Shown: positions 8,679-19,025, numbered from the stretch's first letter. The stretch is 43,636 nt of DNA from an uncultured Microbacteriaceae bacterium (GCA_937124545.1 CAKZKU010000035.1:1-43636), one strand, 5' to 3'. Numbers and translations are program-made. The notes: generated by a model from the sequence alone, not told the origin.

Positions 8679-9674
8679 TTACCGAACGGCACCCGATGTG
8701 GGTCGTGGCTCGCGCTTCTTGCGACCCTGTTTTTGATTCTCCGGCTCGTTCTCACGAAGATGCACATACATAGGCGCCGCGATAAACACGCTCGAATATG
8801 TACCGGCAATCATGCCGATGAAGAGCGCTAAGGCAATATCCCGCAGCGTTCCCGCTCCCAGGAGTAGGGATCCGATGAACAAAATGGATCCGACCGGGAG
8901 CACAGCAACCACGGAGGTATTGATCGAGCGAACGAGAGTCTGATTGACGGCGAGATTTACAGACTGGGCAAAAGTTCGCGAACTCTCTTCGCCATCCTGG
9001 AGGGTGTTCTCCCGAACCTTGTCAAACACCACAACGGTGTCGTAAAGGGAGTAACCGAGAATCGTCAACAGGCCAATCACCGCAGCAGGCGTAATCTCGT
9101 AGCCCAGTACCCCATAGATCCCTCCCGTGATGAGGAGGTCGTGAGCGAGGGCGGTCAGGGCCGCCAGGGACATCTTCCAGGTCCGGAAGTAGAGCGCCAT
9201 CACGATCGAGACCAAGACGAGGAACACCGCTAGGCCGATGAGCGCCTGTCGGGTGATGTCTTGGCCCCACGTGGCACCGATAAACGAAGCCGTAACCTGC
9301 TCCAACGGGACGTCATACGCCTGGGCCAGTTCAGCTCGTAGTTCGGTCGTCCCTGCATCGGTGAGCTGCTCAGTTTGTACCCTTACCGAGTCGCCACCAA
9401 CGATCGATACGCGCGGATTGGATTCAATACCCGCCGCGGCCTCCACCGTGTCGATGGCCGTCTGCTCGACCACCTGGGTCGGGTTAGACACCCGAAATTC
9501 TGATCCGCCGCTGAACTCGATACCGAAAGTGAATCCACCGCGCAGAATCGTCACAATGATGGCCAGGGCCACGATTGCGCCACCAATCGCGTACCACCGC
9601 ACGCGATTGCCGACAAAATCAAAGGAGCGCTCTCCGGTGTAGAGGGCGTTACCGAACTGTGTAAATCGGGACAT
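8679..9674 (-). CDS. secF: Protein translocase subunit SecF
   Basis: SecF pairs with SecD in the membrane and uses the proton-motive force to pull exported proteins through SecYEG. The 331-residue protein has an N-terminal helix (YAIGGAIVALAIIVTILRGG), the FGIEFSGGSEFRV motif, a periplasmic domain to about residue 135, and five further helices with YDTVVVFDKVRENT and VNLAVNQTLVRSINTS. The C-terminus is a basic cytoplasmic tail. The ATG abuts the secD stop with no gap, so it is translationally coupled in yajC–secD–secF. Confidence 0.97.
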   Translation of the reverse strand: MSRFTQFGNALYTGERSFDFVGNRVRWYAIGGAIVALAIIVTILRGGFTFGIEFSGGSEFRVSNPTQVVEQTAIDTVEAAAGIESNPRVSIVGGDSVRVQTEQLTDAGTTELRAELAQAYDVPLEQVTASFIGATWGQDITRQALIGLAVFLVLVSIVMALYFRTWKMSLAALTALAHDLLITGGIYGVLGYEITPAAVIGLLTILGYSLYDTVVVFDKVRENTLQDGEESSRTFAQSVNLAVNQTLVRSINTSVVAVLPVGSILFIGSLLLGAGTLRDIALALFIGMIAGTYSSVFIAAPMYVHLRENEPENQKQGRKKREPRPTSGAVR

Positions 9675-11357
9675 CTATTTCTTTCCCTCCGCCATCGCGT
9701 CTTGTTCTGCTTTGCGCTCAGCAATGGTCTGGCGACGTTTGGCTTCCCGCGCACTCTTCTTCGCAGCTGTCGGTCCCGCTGCCACAGGCTCTCTGAACTG
9801 CGCGCGACCGCGGTACACAGCACCTAACGCCCGTGGATCGAGTCCGCTGAGTTTATTACCGGAGGAGAAGAACTGAGTCCGCCCCAAGAGCTGCATCAAG
9901 GGTTGAGTGAACAACGCCACAATAATCAGGTCAACGATCGTCGTAATACCCAGGGTGAAGGCAAACCCTCGCACGTTTCCAACCGCAAGGATGAATAGCA
10001 CCGCGGCCGCAAGAAAACCGACAGTATCCGAGGCCAAAATGGTCCGGAACGCTCGTCGCCATGCCCCCGCGATTGAGGACTCCAGGGTTTTTCCATCCCG
10101 AAGCTCATCACGGATTCGCTCGAAGAACACGATGAACGAGTCCGCGGTAATACCAATCGCCACGATCAAGCCAGCCACGCCCGCCAACGACAGGCGATAT
10201 CCCTGCTCGTTCGAGAGGTAAGTGATGACGAAATAACTCAGCGTGAAGGCAACAATCAGCGAGAACACCGAGACCATGCCGAGCATGCGGTACTGAAGGA
10301 GGGAGTAGATAACCACCAGAATCAGACCGATCGCTCCGGCGAGCAAACCGCTCTGCAGCTGTGTGAGGCCAAGAGTCGCGGTAATTGTTTCTGAGCTCTG
10401 AACCGCAAACCCAATCGGCAAAGCTCCGAACTTCAGTTGATCCGCCAAAACCGCAGCGGTGTCCTGCGTGAAGTTTCCGCTGATCTGCGGGTTCCCATCG
10501 GTAATGGCACCCAATGTTCTCGGAGCACTAATAACTTTTCCATCCAACACAATCGCAAACTGGTTTTGCACCCCGGGTAGTACAACGAGTCGCTCCGTGA
10601 CGGTACGGAAAGCCTCGGTTCCCTCGGCATCAAATTCGAGGAACACACCCCACTCGTTGGTCAGCGTTCCCTGGGGTCCTGGAACCAAGCCAGAGAGGGC
10701 GTCGTCGATCGTCCCGCCATCGACTTCCACCGGTCCAAGAATGAACTTTGCCAACCCGTCATCTGAACACGTGACCAGGGGCTTGTCCGGGTCGGCGACA
10801 TTCGCGCCAAGCTCGTCAAGCTCCTCACAACTGAGAGTGGAGAACAACTGCGCGACATCGGGGGTGATCCACGCCAAGTCGCTCGGGTTTGACGGCTCTA
10901 AGCCCGACTCGGTCGCGACATCAGAGAGAAAATCTTCGACCTCGTTGAGCCCTTCAGAGCCCGGAACCCCAGTGCGCAAAACCGCTCTGAACTCGAGCTT
11001 CGCCGACGAGCGAATCCGCTCAAGAGTAGCTTCGTCAGGCACTCCCGGGATTGAGACAACAATATTCGAGCCGCCCTGCGTGGTGACCTCAGCTTCCGCA
11101 ACACCGCCAGCGTCAACACGCTGGCGAATAATTGCTACTGCTTGGTCAAGCTGTTCCTCGGTAACACTTTGGTTTTCGGAAATTTGTGGCGCAAGAATAA
11201 TTTGAGTCCCACCCTGAAGGTCCAGGGCGAGCTTGGGGACCCAGGAACCCGTTCCCTGCAGCACGGCTAACGCATTGCCGCCAATCAGGAGGAAAAAGAT
11301 AACCCCAAGCCAAATAAATCGATTCGTCGCCTGACGAACCGCAGAAGTTTTTGCCAC
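9675..11357 (-). CDS. secD: Protein translocase subunit SecD
   Basis: Partner of SecF in protein export. The 560-residue protein starts with a membrane helix (FIWLGVIFFLLIGGNALAVL) and the LALDLQGGTQIIL motif. It then has the large external P1 domain with QRVDAGGVAEAEVTTQG, and a C-terminal RND-type block of five helices carrying GLIVAIGITADSFIVFFERI and AFRTILASDTVGFLAA. The tail is long, basic and Ala/Lys-rich. I chose GTG 11357 (VAKTSAVRQATNRF), with GGAAAG eight bases upstream; a longer reading from 11456 would run into yajC. It lies 22 bases after yajC and abuts secF. Confidence 0.96.
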   Translation of the reverse strand: MAKTSAVRQATNRFIWLGVIFFLLIGGNALAVLQGTGSWVPKLALDLQGGTQIILAPQISENQSVTEEQLDQAVAIIRQRVDAGGVAEAEVTTQGGSNIVVSIPGVPDEATLERIRSSAKLEFRAVLRTGVPGSEGLNEVEDFLSDVATESGLEPSNPSDLAWITPDVAQLFSTLSCEELDELGANVADPDKPLVTCSDDGLAKFILGPVEVDGGTIDDALSGLVPGPQGTLTNEWGVFLEFDAEGTEAFRTVTERLVVLPGVQNQFAIVLDGKVISAPRTLGAITDGNPQISGNFTQDTAAVLADQLKFGALPIGFAVQSSETITATLGLTQLQSGLLAGAIGLILVVIYSLLQYRMLGMVSVFSLIVAFTLSYFVITYLSNEQGYRLSLAGVAGLIVAIGITADSFIVFFERIRDELRDGKTLESSIAGAWRRAFRTILASDTVGFLAAAVLFILAVGNVRGFAFTLGITTIVDLIIVALFTQPLMQLLGRTQFFSSGNKLSGLDPRALGAVYRGRAQFREPVAAGPTAAKKSAREAKRRQTIAERKAEQDAMAEGKK

Positions 11358-11379
11358 GTGAGTGCTTTCCGGACGGGGG

Positions 11380-11703
11380 TTAGGACTTATCGGCGGCGGG
11401 AGCGTCTTCGGACGCGTCTTCGCCAGCCTCGGCGCTCTCCACTTCGGGCTCCACAACTTTGGTCAAGACCTGGCGGTGCACTTTGAGTTGAACCCCATTG
11501 CCCACATCCAAAGTCGCAACGTTTGTGTCGTCATCCATGTCTAAGACGGTGGCGAACAAGCCGAAAGATGTCATTACGTCGGCGCCAGGCTTCAGCTTTT
11601 CCGCGAGCTCCAGCTGGGTTTGCTTCTGCTTGCGCGAGTTGCGGACCATAAAGAAAATGAGCAGTCCGAGGACTGCCACCATAAAGAGTGATACGGGATC
11701 CAT
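11380..11703 (-). CDS. yajC: Preprotein translocase subunit YajC
   Basis: A small accessory subunit of the SecDF complex. The 107-residue protein has one N-terminal membrane helix (FMVAVLGLLIFFMV) followed by the family's basic RNSRKQKQTQ stretch. The conserved SH3-like part includes LKPGADVMTSFGLFATV and an acidic tail rich in Glu and Asp. It is the first gene of yajC–secD–secF and sits 52 bases after ruvB. An AGGAAGG stretch lies about 13 bases before the ATG, rather far. Confidence 0.94.
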   Translation of the reverse strand: MDPVSLFMVAVLGLLIFFMVRNSRKQKQTQLELAEKLKPGADVMTSFGLFATVLDMDDDTNVATLDVGNGVQLKVHRQVLTKVVEPEVESAEAGEDASEDAPAADKS

Positions 11704-11755
11704 GGCTAAGAAACAGCCTTCCTGTGGGGGTTGGAGCGAGAACGCTTGCCTTCAA

Positions 11756-12766
11756 CTATAGGTCATCACGGCCAGGAGCCTCGTGGCCAAGATGCGCATA
11801 GGCGGTGGGCGTCGCTACCCGTCCTCGGGGGGTTCTCTGGAGGAACCCTTGGCGCACCAGAAAAGGCTCCACCACTGACTCGATCGTCTCGGGCTCTTCG
11901 CCCACTGCAACAGAAAGCGTGCCCAACCCCACTGGTCCCCCGGCGAATCGAACAATCAATGCTTCGACCACCGCCCGGTCCAAGCGGTCAAGACCCAAAT
12001 CGTCGACGTCGTAGAGCTCAAGAGCATCGTGAACAGAGGACAGGTCCGGCTCGCGCCGGTGAACGAGCACAAAGTCTCGAACCCGCCTCAGCAGACGGTT
12101 CGCAATACGAGGCGTGCCCCGTGAACGCGTAGCGATCTCGGCGAGGGCTGTTCGAGGCCACTCGATACCCAGCAGCTGGGCTGATCGTGCGACCACCTCG
12201 GTAAGTTCCTCACCCGAATAAAACTCCAGGTGGGCGGTGAACCCGAAACGATCCCGCAGGGGGCCAGGTAACAAACCCGACCGCGTAGTGGCACCAACAA
12301 GAGTGAAGGGGGCAATGTCTAAGGGCAATGTGGTCGCTCCGGCCCCTTTGCCCACCATGATGTCAATCCGGAAATCCTCCATTGCCAGGTACAACATTTC
12401 TTCCGCGGGTCGGGCCATGCGGTGGATTTCGTCGATAAAAAGAATTTCGCCGGGAATCAGCGAGGAGAGCACCGCCGCCAGGTCACCTGCATGGTTGATT
12501 GCTGGCCCACTCGTAATACGCAGCGGTTGTCCGGTCTCCTCGGCCACAATCATCGCTAGCGTTGTTTTACCAAGCCCCGGAGGTCCCGAAAGAAGTATGT
12601 GGTCGGGAGTTCGCTCCTGTTGCCGCGCTGCTTCAAGGAGCAAGACAAGCTGGCGCCGGACCTTTTCTTGACCGACAAACTCCGTGAGTCTTTTTGGCCG
12701 CAGTGCGCCCTCAAAAGCGACCTCGCCCTGGGATTCCGGCTCGCCGTGCGTCGCCACCTCGGTCAC
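11756..12766 (-). CDS. ruvB: Holliday junction branch migration helicase RuvB
   Basis: AAA+ motor that drives branch migration of Holliday junctions with RuvA. The 336-residue protein shows [15 protein letters not shown], Walker [14 protein letters not shown] near residue 62, Walker [11 protein letters not shown] near residue 111, and sensor and arginine-finger region [18 protein letters not shown]. It ends with the winged-helix domain ([20 protein letters not shown]). The GTG start overlaps the ruvA TGA by four bases. Length is typical. Confidence 0.97.
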   Translation of the reverse strand: MTEVATHGEPESQGEVAFEGALRPKRLTEFVGQEKVRRQLVLLLEAARQQERTPDHILLSGPPGLGKTTLAMIVAEETGQPLRITSGPAINHAGDLAAVLSSLIPGEILFIDEIHRMARPAEEMLYLAMEDFRIDIMVGKGAGATTLPLDIAPFTLVGATTRSGLLPGPLRDRFGFTAHLEFYSGEELTEVVARSAQLLGIEWPRTALAEIATRSRGTPRIANRLLRRVRDFVLVHRREPDLSSVHDALELYDVDDLGLDRLDRAVVEALIVRFAGGPVGLGTLSVAVGEEPETIESVVEPFLVRQGFLQRTPRGRVATPTAYAHLGHEAPGRDDL

Positions 12767-13386
12767 GCGCGCCCCTCCCGATTGGCTTGCGGGCCCAGGA
12801 TAGTGAGTGTGGCACGCAGTAGTTGCGCCGCATCCACAGTTTCAGCTCCTGCTTCCTCGAGCGCTTGGTGGACGCCGTCTTTTGCGACTTTTTCTTGCCA
12901 CCCGAGCCCAGTAAGGGCCTCGACCACGCTGTGCTGTATTGCTTCTTCAGCCGAGGTGCGCGTGGCCTTTGGACTCCGTCGAACGTGTCCTTCAAACGCG
13001 CCCTGAAGTGACAAAACAATCAATTTGGCGGTCTTAGGCCCGATTCCGCTCACCATACGGAAGGCGCCATCGTTCTCGGACACCACCGCGTCACTGATGT
13101 CGTCAATACTGAGGTGCCCCAAGATCGCCAGCGCTGACTTTGGCCCAACACCTGACACGCTTCGCAGCAGATCGAAAATATTCAACTCTTCCGGGGAGTC
13201 AAAACCGAAGAGGGCCACGTGGTCATCGCGCACCACCATTGCCGTGTGAAGCATGAGGGATTCACCAACCTGGACACTAGCCGCCAGCCGGTCGGGAACC
13301 GCCACGAGATAGCCGATGTTTCCTACTTCGAGAACAACATCCCCGCCTGTGCGTGAGAGGACCTGTCCTCTCAACGACGCAATCAT
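12763..13386 (-). CDS. ruvA: Holliday junction branch migration protein RuvA
   Basis: RuvA forms tetramers that hold the four-way junction open and load RuvB. The 207-residue protein has the N-terminal OB fold ([20 protein letters not shown]), two helix-hairpin-helix motifs ([18 protein letters not shown] and [19 protein letters not shown]) and the C-terminal RuvB-contact domain ([15 protein letters not shown]). It overlaps ruvC and ruvB by four bases on each side, so the three are translationally coupled. Confidence 0.97.
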   Translation of the reverse strand: MIASLRGQVLSRTGGDVVLEVGNIGYLVAVPDRLAASVQVGESLMLHTAMVVRDDHVALFGFDSPEELNIFDLLRSVSGVGPKSALAILGHLSIDDISDAVVSENDGAFRMVSGIGPKTAKLIVLSLQGAFEGHVRRSPKATRTSAEEAIQHSVVEALTGLGWQEKVAKDGVHQALEEAGAETVDAAQLLRATLTILGPQANREGRA

Positions 13387-13952
13387 TTCTTCAGCTTAGG
13401 TTGACCCGCGCGACCTTCCGCTTCTCGCCACGCCTTCTGTGCAGGTGTCTCCCCCTTTGCCGCGGCAACGGGGCTCACGCCGCCGCGCCACGCTTCCGAG
13501 ATAGCGAGGGCCAGGGCGTCAGCAGCGTCGGCCGGCTGGGGAATGTCATCGAGTCCCAGAATCTTTTGAACCATCGTGCCAACCTGTTTCTTATCTGCCC
13601 TTCCGTAGCCGGTCACTGCGGCCTTCACCTCGCTTGGGGTGCGCATTGAGACCGGGAGTGAACGTCGGTGCGCCAGTGCGAGCACAACGCCGCTGATTTG
13701 CGCAGTCCCCATCACCGTGCGCAAATTCTGCTGAGCGAACACGCGCTCCAGGGCGACCATGTCTGGCTGGTGAAAGTCGAGGATGTTCTCCAGCGCCTCG
13801 GAGAGAGCCCCCAATCGTGCCTCGGGGCGATCTGTCGGGGAAGTGCGCAGCACCTCCACGTGCACGAGCGACACGGTGCGCCCGGAGTGGTGTGAAATCA
13901 CACCGACGCCCAACCTGGTGAGACCCGGATCAATTCCCAGGATGGTGGCCAC
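13383..13952 (-). CDS. ruvC: Holliday junction resolvase RuvC
   Basis: Endonuclease that cuts Holliday junctions symmetrically. The 189-residue protein has the RNase H-like fold with the acidic metal ligands in MATILGIDPGLTRLG (Asp8), VALERVFAQQNLRT and ADAADALALAI. The C-terminal 25 residues are an unconserved basic extension. The start is GTG, seven bases after the yebC stop. It heads ruvCAB. Confidence 0.97.
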   Translation of the reverse strand: MATILGIDPGLTRLGVGVISHHSGRTVSLVHVEVLRTSPTDRPEARLGALSEALENILDFHQPDMVALERVFAQQNLRTVMGTAQISGVVLALAHRRSLPVSMRTPSEVKAAVTGYGRADKKQVGTMVQKILGLDDIPQPADAADALALAISEAWRGGVSPVAAAKGETPAQKAWREAEGRAGQPKLKK

Positions 13953-13959
13953 GTGTGCC

Positions 13960-14721
13960 CTAGTCCGATTCCTCGAGGGCTTTGGCGACGTCCTCGGTGA
14001 CCTTCATATTCGTAAAGACGGTCTGAACGTCGTCGCAATCCTCCAAAGCGTCCACCAGAGCGAGAGCTTTGCGAACCCCGTCTAAGTCTGGTTCGACGTT
14101 GACCGTGGCCAAAAACTCTGCCTCAGCAGCGTCGTAGTCGATACCGGCATCTTGGATTGCTTTGCGCGCCTCCACCAGCTGCGAGGGGTCCGTGATGACC
14201 TCGAAACCTCCTCCGCGGTCAATCACCTCTTCGGCACCTGCCTCCAGCACGGCCAAAAGGATGTCATCTTCGGAGACGCCGTCAGTTTTGGAGACCGAAA
14301 CGACGCCCTTGCGGGAAAAGTTGTAGGCAACGCTGCCGGGATCAGCCATCTGGCCGCCATTACGCGACATGATGGTCCGGACCTCCGCCGCTGCCCTGTT
14401 CTTGTTGTCCGTCAAACATTCGATCAGCAGGGCCACCCCAGCCGGACCGTACCCTTCGTACATGATCGTTTGGTAGTCAACGGAATCACCGGAAAGTCCC
14501 CCGCCGCGCTTGACAGCACGGTCAATGTTGTCGTTGGGCACCGAGGTTTTTTTGGCTTTTTGGATGGCGTCGGCCAGGGTGGGGTTTCCCGCGGGGTCAG
14601 GCCCACCGACTTTCGCGGCAACTTCAATGTTCTTGATTAGCTTGGCGAAAGACTTCGCGCGACGCGCATCGATAACAGCTTTTTTGTGCTTGGTGGTTGC
14701 CCACTTGGAGTGACCGGACAT
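13960..14721 (-). CDS. yebC: YebC/PmpR family protein
   Basis: A 253-residue member of the YebC family, DNA- or ribosome-linked regulators; the role in actinobacteria is not settled. It begins with the hallmark [20 protein letters not shown] and has [20 protein letters not shown] and [27 protein letters not shown] lies four to five bases before the ATG. It sits directly upstream of ruvC, as in most actinobacteria, and 46 bases after pdxT. Confidence 0.95.
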   Translation of the reverse strand: MSGHSKWATTKHKKAVIDARRAKSFAKLIKNIEVAAKVGGPDPAGNPTLADAIQKAKKTSVPNDNIDRAVKRGGGLSGDSVDYQTIMYEGYGPAGVALLIECLTDNKNRAAAEVRTIMSRNGGQMADPGSVAYNFSRKGVVSVSKTDGVSEDDILLAVLEAGAEEVIDRGGGFEVITDPSQLVEARKAIQDAGIDYDAAEAEFLATVNVEPDLDGVRKALALVDALEDCDDVQTVFTNMKVTEDVAKALEESD

Positions 14722-14737
14722 TACGCTCCCTTGATTT

Positions 14738-14761
14738 CCCCGCCCATCTTAGAACGCGGGG
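14738..14761 (-). terminator. Weak hairpin between pdxT and yebC
   Basis: CCCCGC and GCGGGG pair around a 12-base loop, followed on the minus strand by AAATCA rather than a T run. It may slow or partly end transcription from pdxST before yebC. It overlaps the yebC leader just ahead of the ribosome site, so it could be regulatory or fortuitous. Confidence 0.22.
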
Positions 14762-14767
14762 GGCAGT

Positions 14768-15373
14768 TCATTGATGGCCGTGCGCAACCTTGTCAAGAAA
14801 CAGTCGGTGTAGCCGATCATCTCCGCTGACTTCGGGGTGAAACGAAACACCGATCATGGTGGGCGTGGCCACTCCCACGATGTCGCCCGAGTCGAGTCGC
14901 GCAATAACATCCACACCGTCGCCAACGCGGGTCACAATGGGGGCTCGAATGAACGCCACATGTAAGGGAGGGCCTTCAATCCCCGCCACCGCGACACTCT
15001 CCTCGCGCGATTCCACCTGGGAACCGAAGGCGTTTCTCTGGACCCGCACGTCAAGGCCTCCGAGCGTTTCCTGTCCAGCAATGGCACCGTCAATCTCGTC
15101 TGCGAGAAGAATGAGGCCCGCACACGTGCCGAGCACCGGCAAACCCTCTGACAGTCTCTCCTGCAGCGGCTGTTTCATCTGGAAAAGGCGTAACAGCTTG
15201 TCCATCACGCTGGACTCGCCACCGGGCAGAATGAGGCCATCAATGCCCGACAACTGTTCAGCCCGCCGAACCTGCACTGTGCTCGCGCCAAGACCGCAAA
15301 GCATTGCTTCATGCTCTGCAACGTCGCCCTGAAGAGCGAGTATGCCGACTGTTAGAGCGGGACTACCAGCCAC
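14768..15373 (-). CDS. pdxT: Pyridoxal 5'-phosphate synthase glutaminase subunit PdxT
   Basis: Releases ammonia from glutamine and channels it to PdxS for vitamin B6 synthesis. The protein has [17 protein letters not shown], the [14 protein letters not shown] site, the nucleophile Cys84 in [11 protein letters not shown] and the His/Glu pair in SFHPEVSGD. There is no normal start right before [11 protein letters not shown] 15373 gives 201 residues and overlaps the pdxS stop by 11 bases; ATG 15412 would add 13 residues and overlap pdxS by 50. No ribosome site is evident for either, so coupling to PdxS translation is likely. Confidence 0.92.
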   Translation of the reverse strand: MAGSPALTVGILALQGDVAEHEAMLCGLGASTVQVRRAEQLSGIDGLILPGGESSVMDKLLRLFQMKQPLQERLSEGLPVLGTCAGLILLADEIDGAIAGQETLGGLDVRVQRNAFGSQVESREESVAVAGIEGPPLHVAFIRAPIVTRVGDGVDVIARLDSGDIVGVATPTMIGVSFHPEVSGDDRLHRLFLDKVAHGHQ

Positions 15374-16265
15374 GCTCGGCAAGGCGGTGCGGAGCGGGGA
15401 GATCAGAGACATTGATCCCGACCATTGCTTCACCGAGGCCTCGCGAGGCTTCGGCGATCACGGCGGGGTCCATGTACTGGGCGGTTGCCTTCACAATGGC
15501 AGCGGCACGCTCTGCGGGGTTCCCCGACTTGAAGATGCCCGATCCCACGAACACTCCGTCAGCACCCATTTGCATCATCATGGCCGCATCAGCTGGTGTC
15601 GCAATCCCGCCAGCGGTGAACATCACGACAGGGAGCTTGCCGGTCTGGGCGACCTCAACGATCAGGTCATAGGGAGCTTGGTGCTCTTTGGCTGCAACGT
15701 AAAGTTCGTCAGGGTTCATGGCCTGAAGCTTGCGAATTTCGCCAAAAATGGTGCGCAGGTGCTTGGTGGCTTCTGAGACATCGCCGGTGCCCGCCTCACC
15801 TTTCGATCGAACCATCGCGGCACCCTCGGTAACACGACGCAGGGCCTCACCGAGGTTTGTCGCACCACACACGAAAGGCACCGTGAAGCCCCATTTGTCG
15901 ATGTGGTTGACATAGTCCGCCGGGCTCAAGACCTCAGACTCGTCGATGTAATCAACTTTGAGCGACTCCAGTACCTGAGCCTCAACAAAGTGGCCAATTC
16001 GCGCTTTCGCCATTACGGGAATGGATACCGTGTCGATGATTCCCTGAATAAGGTCGGGGTCACTCATCCGAGCAACGCCCCCTTCAGCTCGAATGTCTGC
16101 GGGAACGCGCTCAAGCGCCATCACAGCGACCGCGCCCGAGTCTTCAGCGATGCGGGCCTGCTCGGGGGTGACAACGTCCATGATCACGCCGCCTTTGAGC
16201 ATCTCGGCGAGCCCGCGCTTCACGCGAGCAGTTCCCGATTGTGGTGCAGAATTCGTGTCGCTCAT
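15363..16265 (-). CDS. pdxS: Pyridoxal 5'-phosphate synthase lyase subunit PdxS
   Basis: Builds PLP from ribose 5-phosphate, glyceraldehyde 3-phosphate and ammonia. The 300-residue TIM barrel has the N-terminal [20 protein letters not shown], the first catalytic Lys in [14 protein letters not shown], the second in [14 protein letters not shown], and the phosphate site [19 protein letters not shown]. The start ATG follows AAAGGA by about 11 bases. The next upstream gene is the HIT protein, only 59 bases away; the phosphatidylinositol mannoside genes that many actinobacteria carry between them are missing. Confidence 0.97.
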   Translation of the reverse strand: MSDTNSAPQSGTARVKRGLAEMLKGGVIMDVVTPEQARIAEDSGAVAVMALERVPADIRAEGGVARMSDPDLIQGIIDTVSIPVMAKARIGHFVEAQVLESLKVDYIDESEVLSPADYVNHIDKWGFTVPFVCGATNLGEALRRVTEGAAMVRSKGEAGTGDVSEATKHLRTIFGEIRKLQAMNPDELYVAAKEHQAPYDLIVEVAQTGKLPVVMFTAGGIATPADAAMMMQMGADGVFVGSGIFKSGNPAERAAAIVKATAQYMDPAVIAEASRGLGEAMVGINVSDLPAPHRLAERGW

Positions 16266-16324
16266 GGGAGGTGTTGTCCTTTCACAATGAACAAGAGAGG
16301 GTGGCGAAAGCTAGAGGCGAAAGT

Positions 16325-16888
16325 CTAACCGGTCGAACCTGAAGGCCACTCAGCCCGGAGCTGGTCGCGCATCTGACCCAAGATCGTGGGAATCGCTTTT
16401 GTTCGGGCAATGATCGGGAAAAAGTTTGAGTCTTGGCCCCAGCGCGGAACGATGTGTTGGTGCAAATGTGCTTCAATTCCCGCGCCAGCAATGCGACCTT
16501 GGTTGACACCCAAGTTGAACCCGTGCGCGCCCGCGACAGAGCGCAGGGTCCGAATGGAGGTCTGCACCATGGCGGCCATCTCCGCCGTTTCTTCCGTGCT
16601 CAGATCGTCATAATTCGCAACATGGCGATACGGACACACGAGCAGGTGTCCAGCGTTGTAGGGATAGAGGTTGAGGACGGCGTAGACCAGGTCGCCCGTG
16701 GCCACGACGAGTGATTCGTCCTCTGGCTTATCGGTTGCCACACAAAAGACGCATTCGTCATTGCCCGCTGAGTCCTCACCGGTGATGTATGCCATCCGGT
16801 GTGGAGTCCAGAGTCTCTGGAACGAATCAGGGACCCCAGGCAATCCGGAGGGGTCGACCGGGACCGATCCGGGGTTGTCCTCAGGCAT
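16325..16888 (-). CDS. HIT-family nucleotide hydrolase or phosphorylase (Ap4A-type)
   Basis: Members next to thrS in actinobacteria cleave diadenosine polyphosphates; the M. tuberculosis homologue is an Ap4A phosphorylase. The 187-residue protein from ATG 16888 has a CVFC metal-type pair near residue 51, the central [18 protein letters not shown], and the histidine triad in [16 protein letters not shown]. The ATG lies inside the last codons of thrS (8-base overlap), and there is no ribosome site, so translation is probably coupled to thrS. A longer reading to 16960 lacks family homology and is rejected. Confidence 0.9.
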   Translation of the reverse strand: MPEDNPGSVPVDPSGLPGVPDSFQRLWTPHRMAYITGEDSAGNDECVFCVATDKPEDESLVVATGDLVYAVLNLYPYNAGHLLVCPYRHVANYDDLSTEETAEMAAMVQTSIRTLRSVAGAHGFNLGVNQGRIAGAGIEAHLHQHIVPRWGQDSNFFPIIARTKAIPTILGQMRDQLRAEWPSGSTG

Positions 16889-18872
16889 GGGGGGTCTGCG
16901 TTTCTTCGCGGACGAATGCCAGTGCTTCGTCCCACGGGACTGCGTTGCGCTGGCTACCATCGCGGAAACGGAAGCTCACGGTCCGGGCTCCCCTGTCGTC
17001 TTCCCCGGCAATCAAAAGGAAAGGTACCTTCGCTTTCGTGTGCGTCCTAATTTTTTTCTGCATACGCTCATCCGAATCGTCGAGCTCAGCGCGCACGCCA
17101 GAACTTCGCAGTTCCCGGACGAACTCGTTGACATAGTCCGCGAACTCGTCAGCAACAGGTATCCCCATCACCTGAATCGGTGCCAACCACGCGGGGAAAG
17201 CCCCCGCATAGTGCTCGGTGAGCACGCCGAAGAACCGCTCAATCGAGCCAAACAATGCACGGTGAATCATGATGGGCGCCTGTCTCGACCCGTCGTCGGC
17301 CTGATACTCCAGACCGAAACGTTCGGGGAGATTGAAATCGAGCTGGATCGTGGACATCTGCCAGCTTCGACCGATGGCGTCTCTGGCTTGAACAGAGATT
17401 TTTGGCCCGTAGAAAGCCGCTCCCCCGGGGTCAGGGACCAGTGTCAGGCCTGACGCCTCAGCTACGCGCGCGAGTGTGCTCGTCGCACGCTCCCACAGGG
17501 CCTCATCACCCACAAACTTTTCGCTCTCGCTGTCTCTCGTAGACAGCTCCAGGTAAAAGTCGGTGAGCCCGAAATCTCCCAACAGCGCGAGAACGAAGTC
17601 GAGGAGGTCGCTGAGTTCCTTCTCTAGGTCCTTCTCCGTGACGAAAATGTGGGCGTCATCCATCGTGAGGCCCCGCACACGAGTGAGACCGTGAACGACA
17701 CCGCTCTTCTCGTACCGGTAGACGGAACCAAACTCGAACATTCGTAACGGGAGCTCCCGGTAGGAACGCTGCCGCGCCCGATAAATCAGGATGTGGAACG
17801 GGCAGTTCATCGGCTTGAGGTAGTAATCAACGCCCTGCTTAGTGATTTCGCCCTCTGCGTTTCGCACCTCGTCCATCCGCATGGGAGGGAACATCCCCTC
17901 TCGGTACCAAGACAGGTGGCCCGATGTTTCGAAGAGGTCCGACTTGGTGATGTGCGGTGTGTACACAAACTCGTACCCGGCTTGTTCGTGCCGCTTACGG
18001 GAGTAATCCTCCATCACCTTCCGGATTACACCCCCGTGGGGATGAAAGACCGCCAAGCCCGAGCCAATCTCGTCCGGAAAAGAGAACAGATCCAGCTCTT
18101 GCCCGAGCTTCCTATGGTCACGGCGCGCCGCTTCTTCCAATCGCTCAAGGTGGGCCCGAAGATCGTCTTTGCTGGCCCAGGCTGTGCCGTACACCCGCTG
18201 CAATTGGGGGTTGGATTCTGACCCGCGCCAGTAGGCAGCGGCAAGACGGGTGAGCTTCCACCCGTTTCCGAGCATCCGCGTGGTGGGGATGTGGGGGCCC
18301 CGGCAGAGGTCCTTCCAGACCGTCTCACCGGTCTTTGGGTCGACGTTGTCATAAATAGTGAGCTCACCGGCTCCCACCTCGACGCTCTCCCCCGCATCAG
18401 AGTCGGCAGCAACGTCTTTGAGCCCAATCAACTCCAGCTTGTATGGCTCGTGGGCTAGCTCTGCTTTAGCTTCCTCCGCTGTAACGACTCTGCGCTCAAA
18501 GCGTTGTCCCGCTTTGACGATGCGTTGCATTTCTTTCTCAACCCGAGAAAGGTCATCAGGGCCCAGGGATTCGGGCAGATCGAAGTCGTAATAAAAGCCA
18601 TCGGTCACCGGGGGGCCAATCCCGAGTTTCCCCTGGGGGTGCAGCGTTTGGACCGCTTGCGCAGCAACGTGAGCCGCTGAGTGACGCAGGATTTCTAAAC
18701 CCTCAGCCGAATCGATCATCACCGCGGAGACTGTTTCGCCAGCCGGCGGGACATGGGCGAGATCCCACAGCGCATCGGCATACGCGATCGCGACCACGCC
18801 GGAGACCTCGAAAAGCTCGGCACCAGAGACGCCCCCAGGAGCTGATACGGGGGCGGGAGAAGTGGAGTCCAT
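16881..18872 (-). CDS. thrS: Threonyl-tRNA synthetase
   Basis: Charges tRNA-Thr. The 663-residue protein has a degenerate N-terminal TGS domain (to about residue 62). The editing domain has [11 protein letters not shown] and [10 protein letters not shown]. The class II catalytic core has [20 protein letters not shown] (zinc Cys), [24 protein letters not shown] and [13 protein letters not shown]. The C-terminal anticodon-binding domain has [18 protein letters not shown]. The ATG is preceded by GGAAAG at eight bases and by a TAGGCT box about 30 bases further up. It heads the long minus-strand run to rel. Confidence 0.97.
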   Translation of the reverse strand: MDSTSPAPVSAPGGVSGAELFEVSGVVAIAYADALWDLAHVPPAGETVSAVMIDSAEGLEILRHSAAHVAAQAVQTLHPQGKLGIGPPVTDGFYYDFDLPESLGPDDLSRVEKEMQRIVKAGQRFERRVVTAEEAKAELAHEPYKLELIGLKDVAADSDAGESVEVGAGELTIYDNVDPKTGETVWKDLCRGPHIPTTRMLGNGWKLTRLAAAYWRGSESNPQLQRVYGTAWASKDDLRAHLERLEEAARRDHRKLGQELDLFSFPDEIGSGLAVFHPHGGVIRKVMEDYSRKRHEQAGYEFVYTPHITKSDLFETSGHLSWYREGMFPPMRMDEVRNAEGEITKQGVDYYLKPMNCPFHILIYRARQRSYRELPLRMFEFGSVYRYEKSGVVHGLTRVRGLTMDDAHIFVTEKDLEKELSDLLDFVLALLGDFGLTDFYLELSTRDSESEKFVGDEALWERATSTLARVAEASGLTLVPDPGGAAFYGPKISVQARDAIGRSWQMSTIQLDFNLPERFGLEYQADDGSRQAPIMIHRALFGSIERFFGVLTEHYAGAFPAWLAPIQVMGIPVADEFADYVNEFVRELRSSGVRAELDDSDERMQKKIRTHTKAKVPFLLIAGEDDRGARTVSFRFRDGSQRNAVPWDEALAFVREETQTPHA

Positions 18873-18907
18873 GCAAATAGCTTTCCGTTGCCGACAGGTG
18901 CGATGTC

Positions 18908-18913
18908 AGCCTA
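18908..18913 (-). promoter_or_regulatory. Candidate -10 box of thrS
   Basis: TAGGCT on the minus strand, 35 bases before the thrS ATG, would give a leader of about 28 bases with the GGAAAG ribosome site. No strong -35 box. The space between thrS and the tRNA genes is too short for a T-box riboswitch. Confidence 0.35.
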
Positions 18914-18950
18914 CTGGCGGGAGCCGAGGGGACAGAACCTCACCGCCTAT

Positions 18951-19025
18951 TGGTGGGCGATACTGGGATCGAACCAGTGACCTCTTCCGTGTCAGGGAAG
19001 CGCGCTACCGCTGCGCCAATCGCCC
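18951..19025 (-). tRNA. tRNA-Val(GAC), CCA encoded
   Basis: The minus strand reads GGGCGATTGGCGCAGCGG and closes with TATCGCCCACCA, giving a 7-bp acceptor stem, a D-arm, an anticodon stem CTTCC/GGAAG around the loop CTGACAC, and a T-arm with GGTTCGATCCC. The anticodon GAC reads GTC and GTT codons. Of the four tRNAs here only this one encodes its CCA end. It is last in the minus-strand Gly–Cys–Val cluster. Its body matches tRNA-Val(CAC) at 19348 in all but two bases. Confidence 0.95.

Noticed and set aside
10459..11205. 248-codon Ser/Thr-rich frame antisense to secD
   Set aside because: Typical antisense shadow composition; secD is intact on the other strand.
18873..18950. Possible T-box riboswitch ahead of thrS
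   Set aside because: The gap is under 80 bases, lacks the T-box core and a terminator-antiterminator pair.
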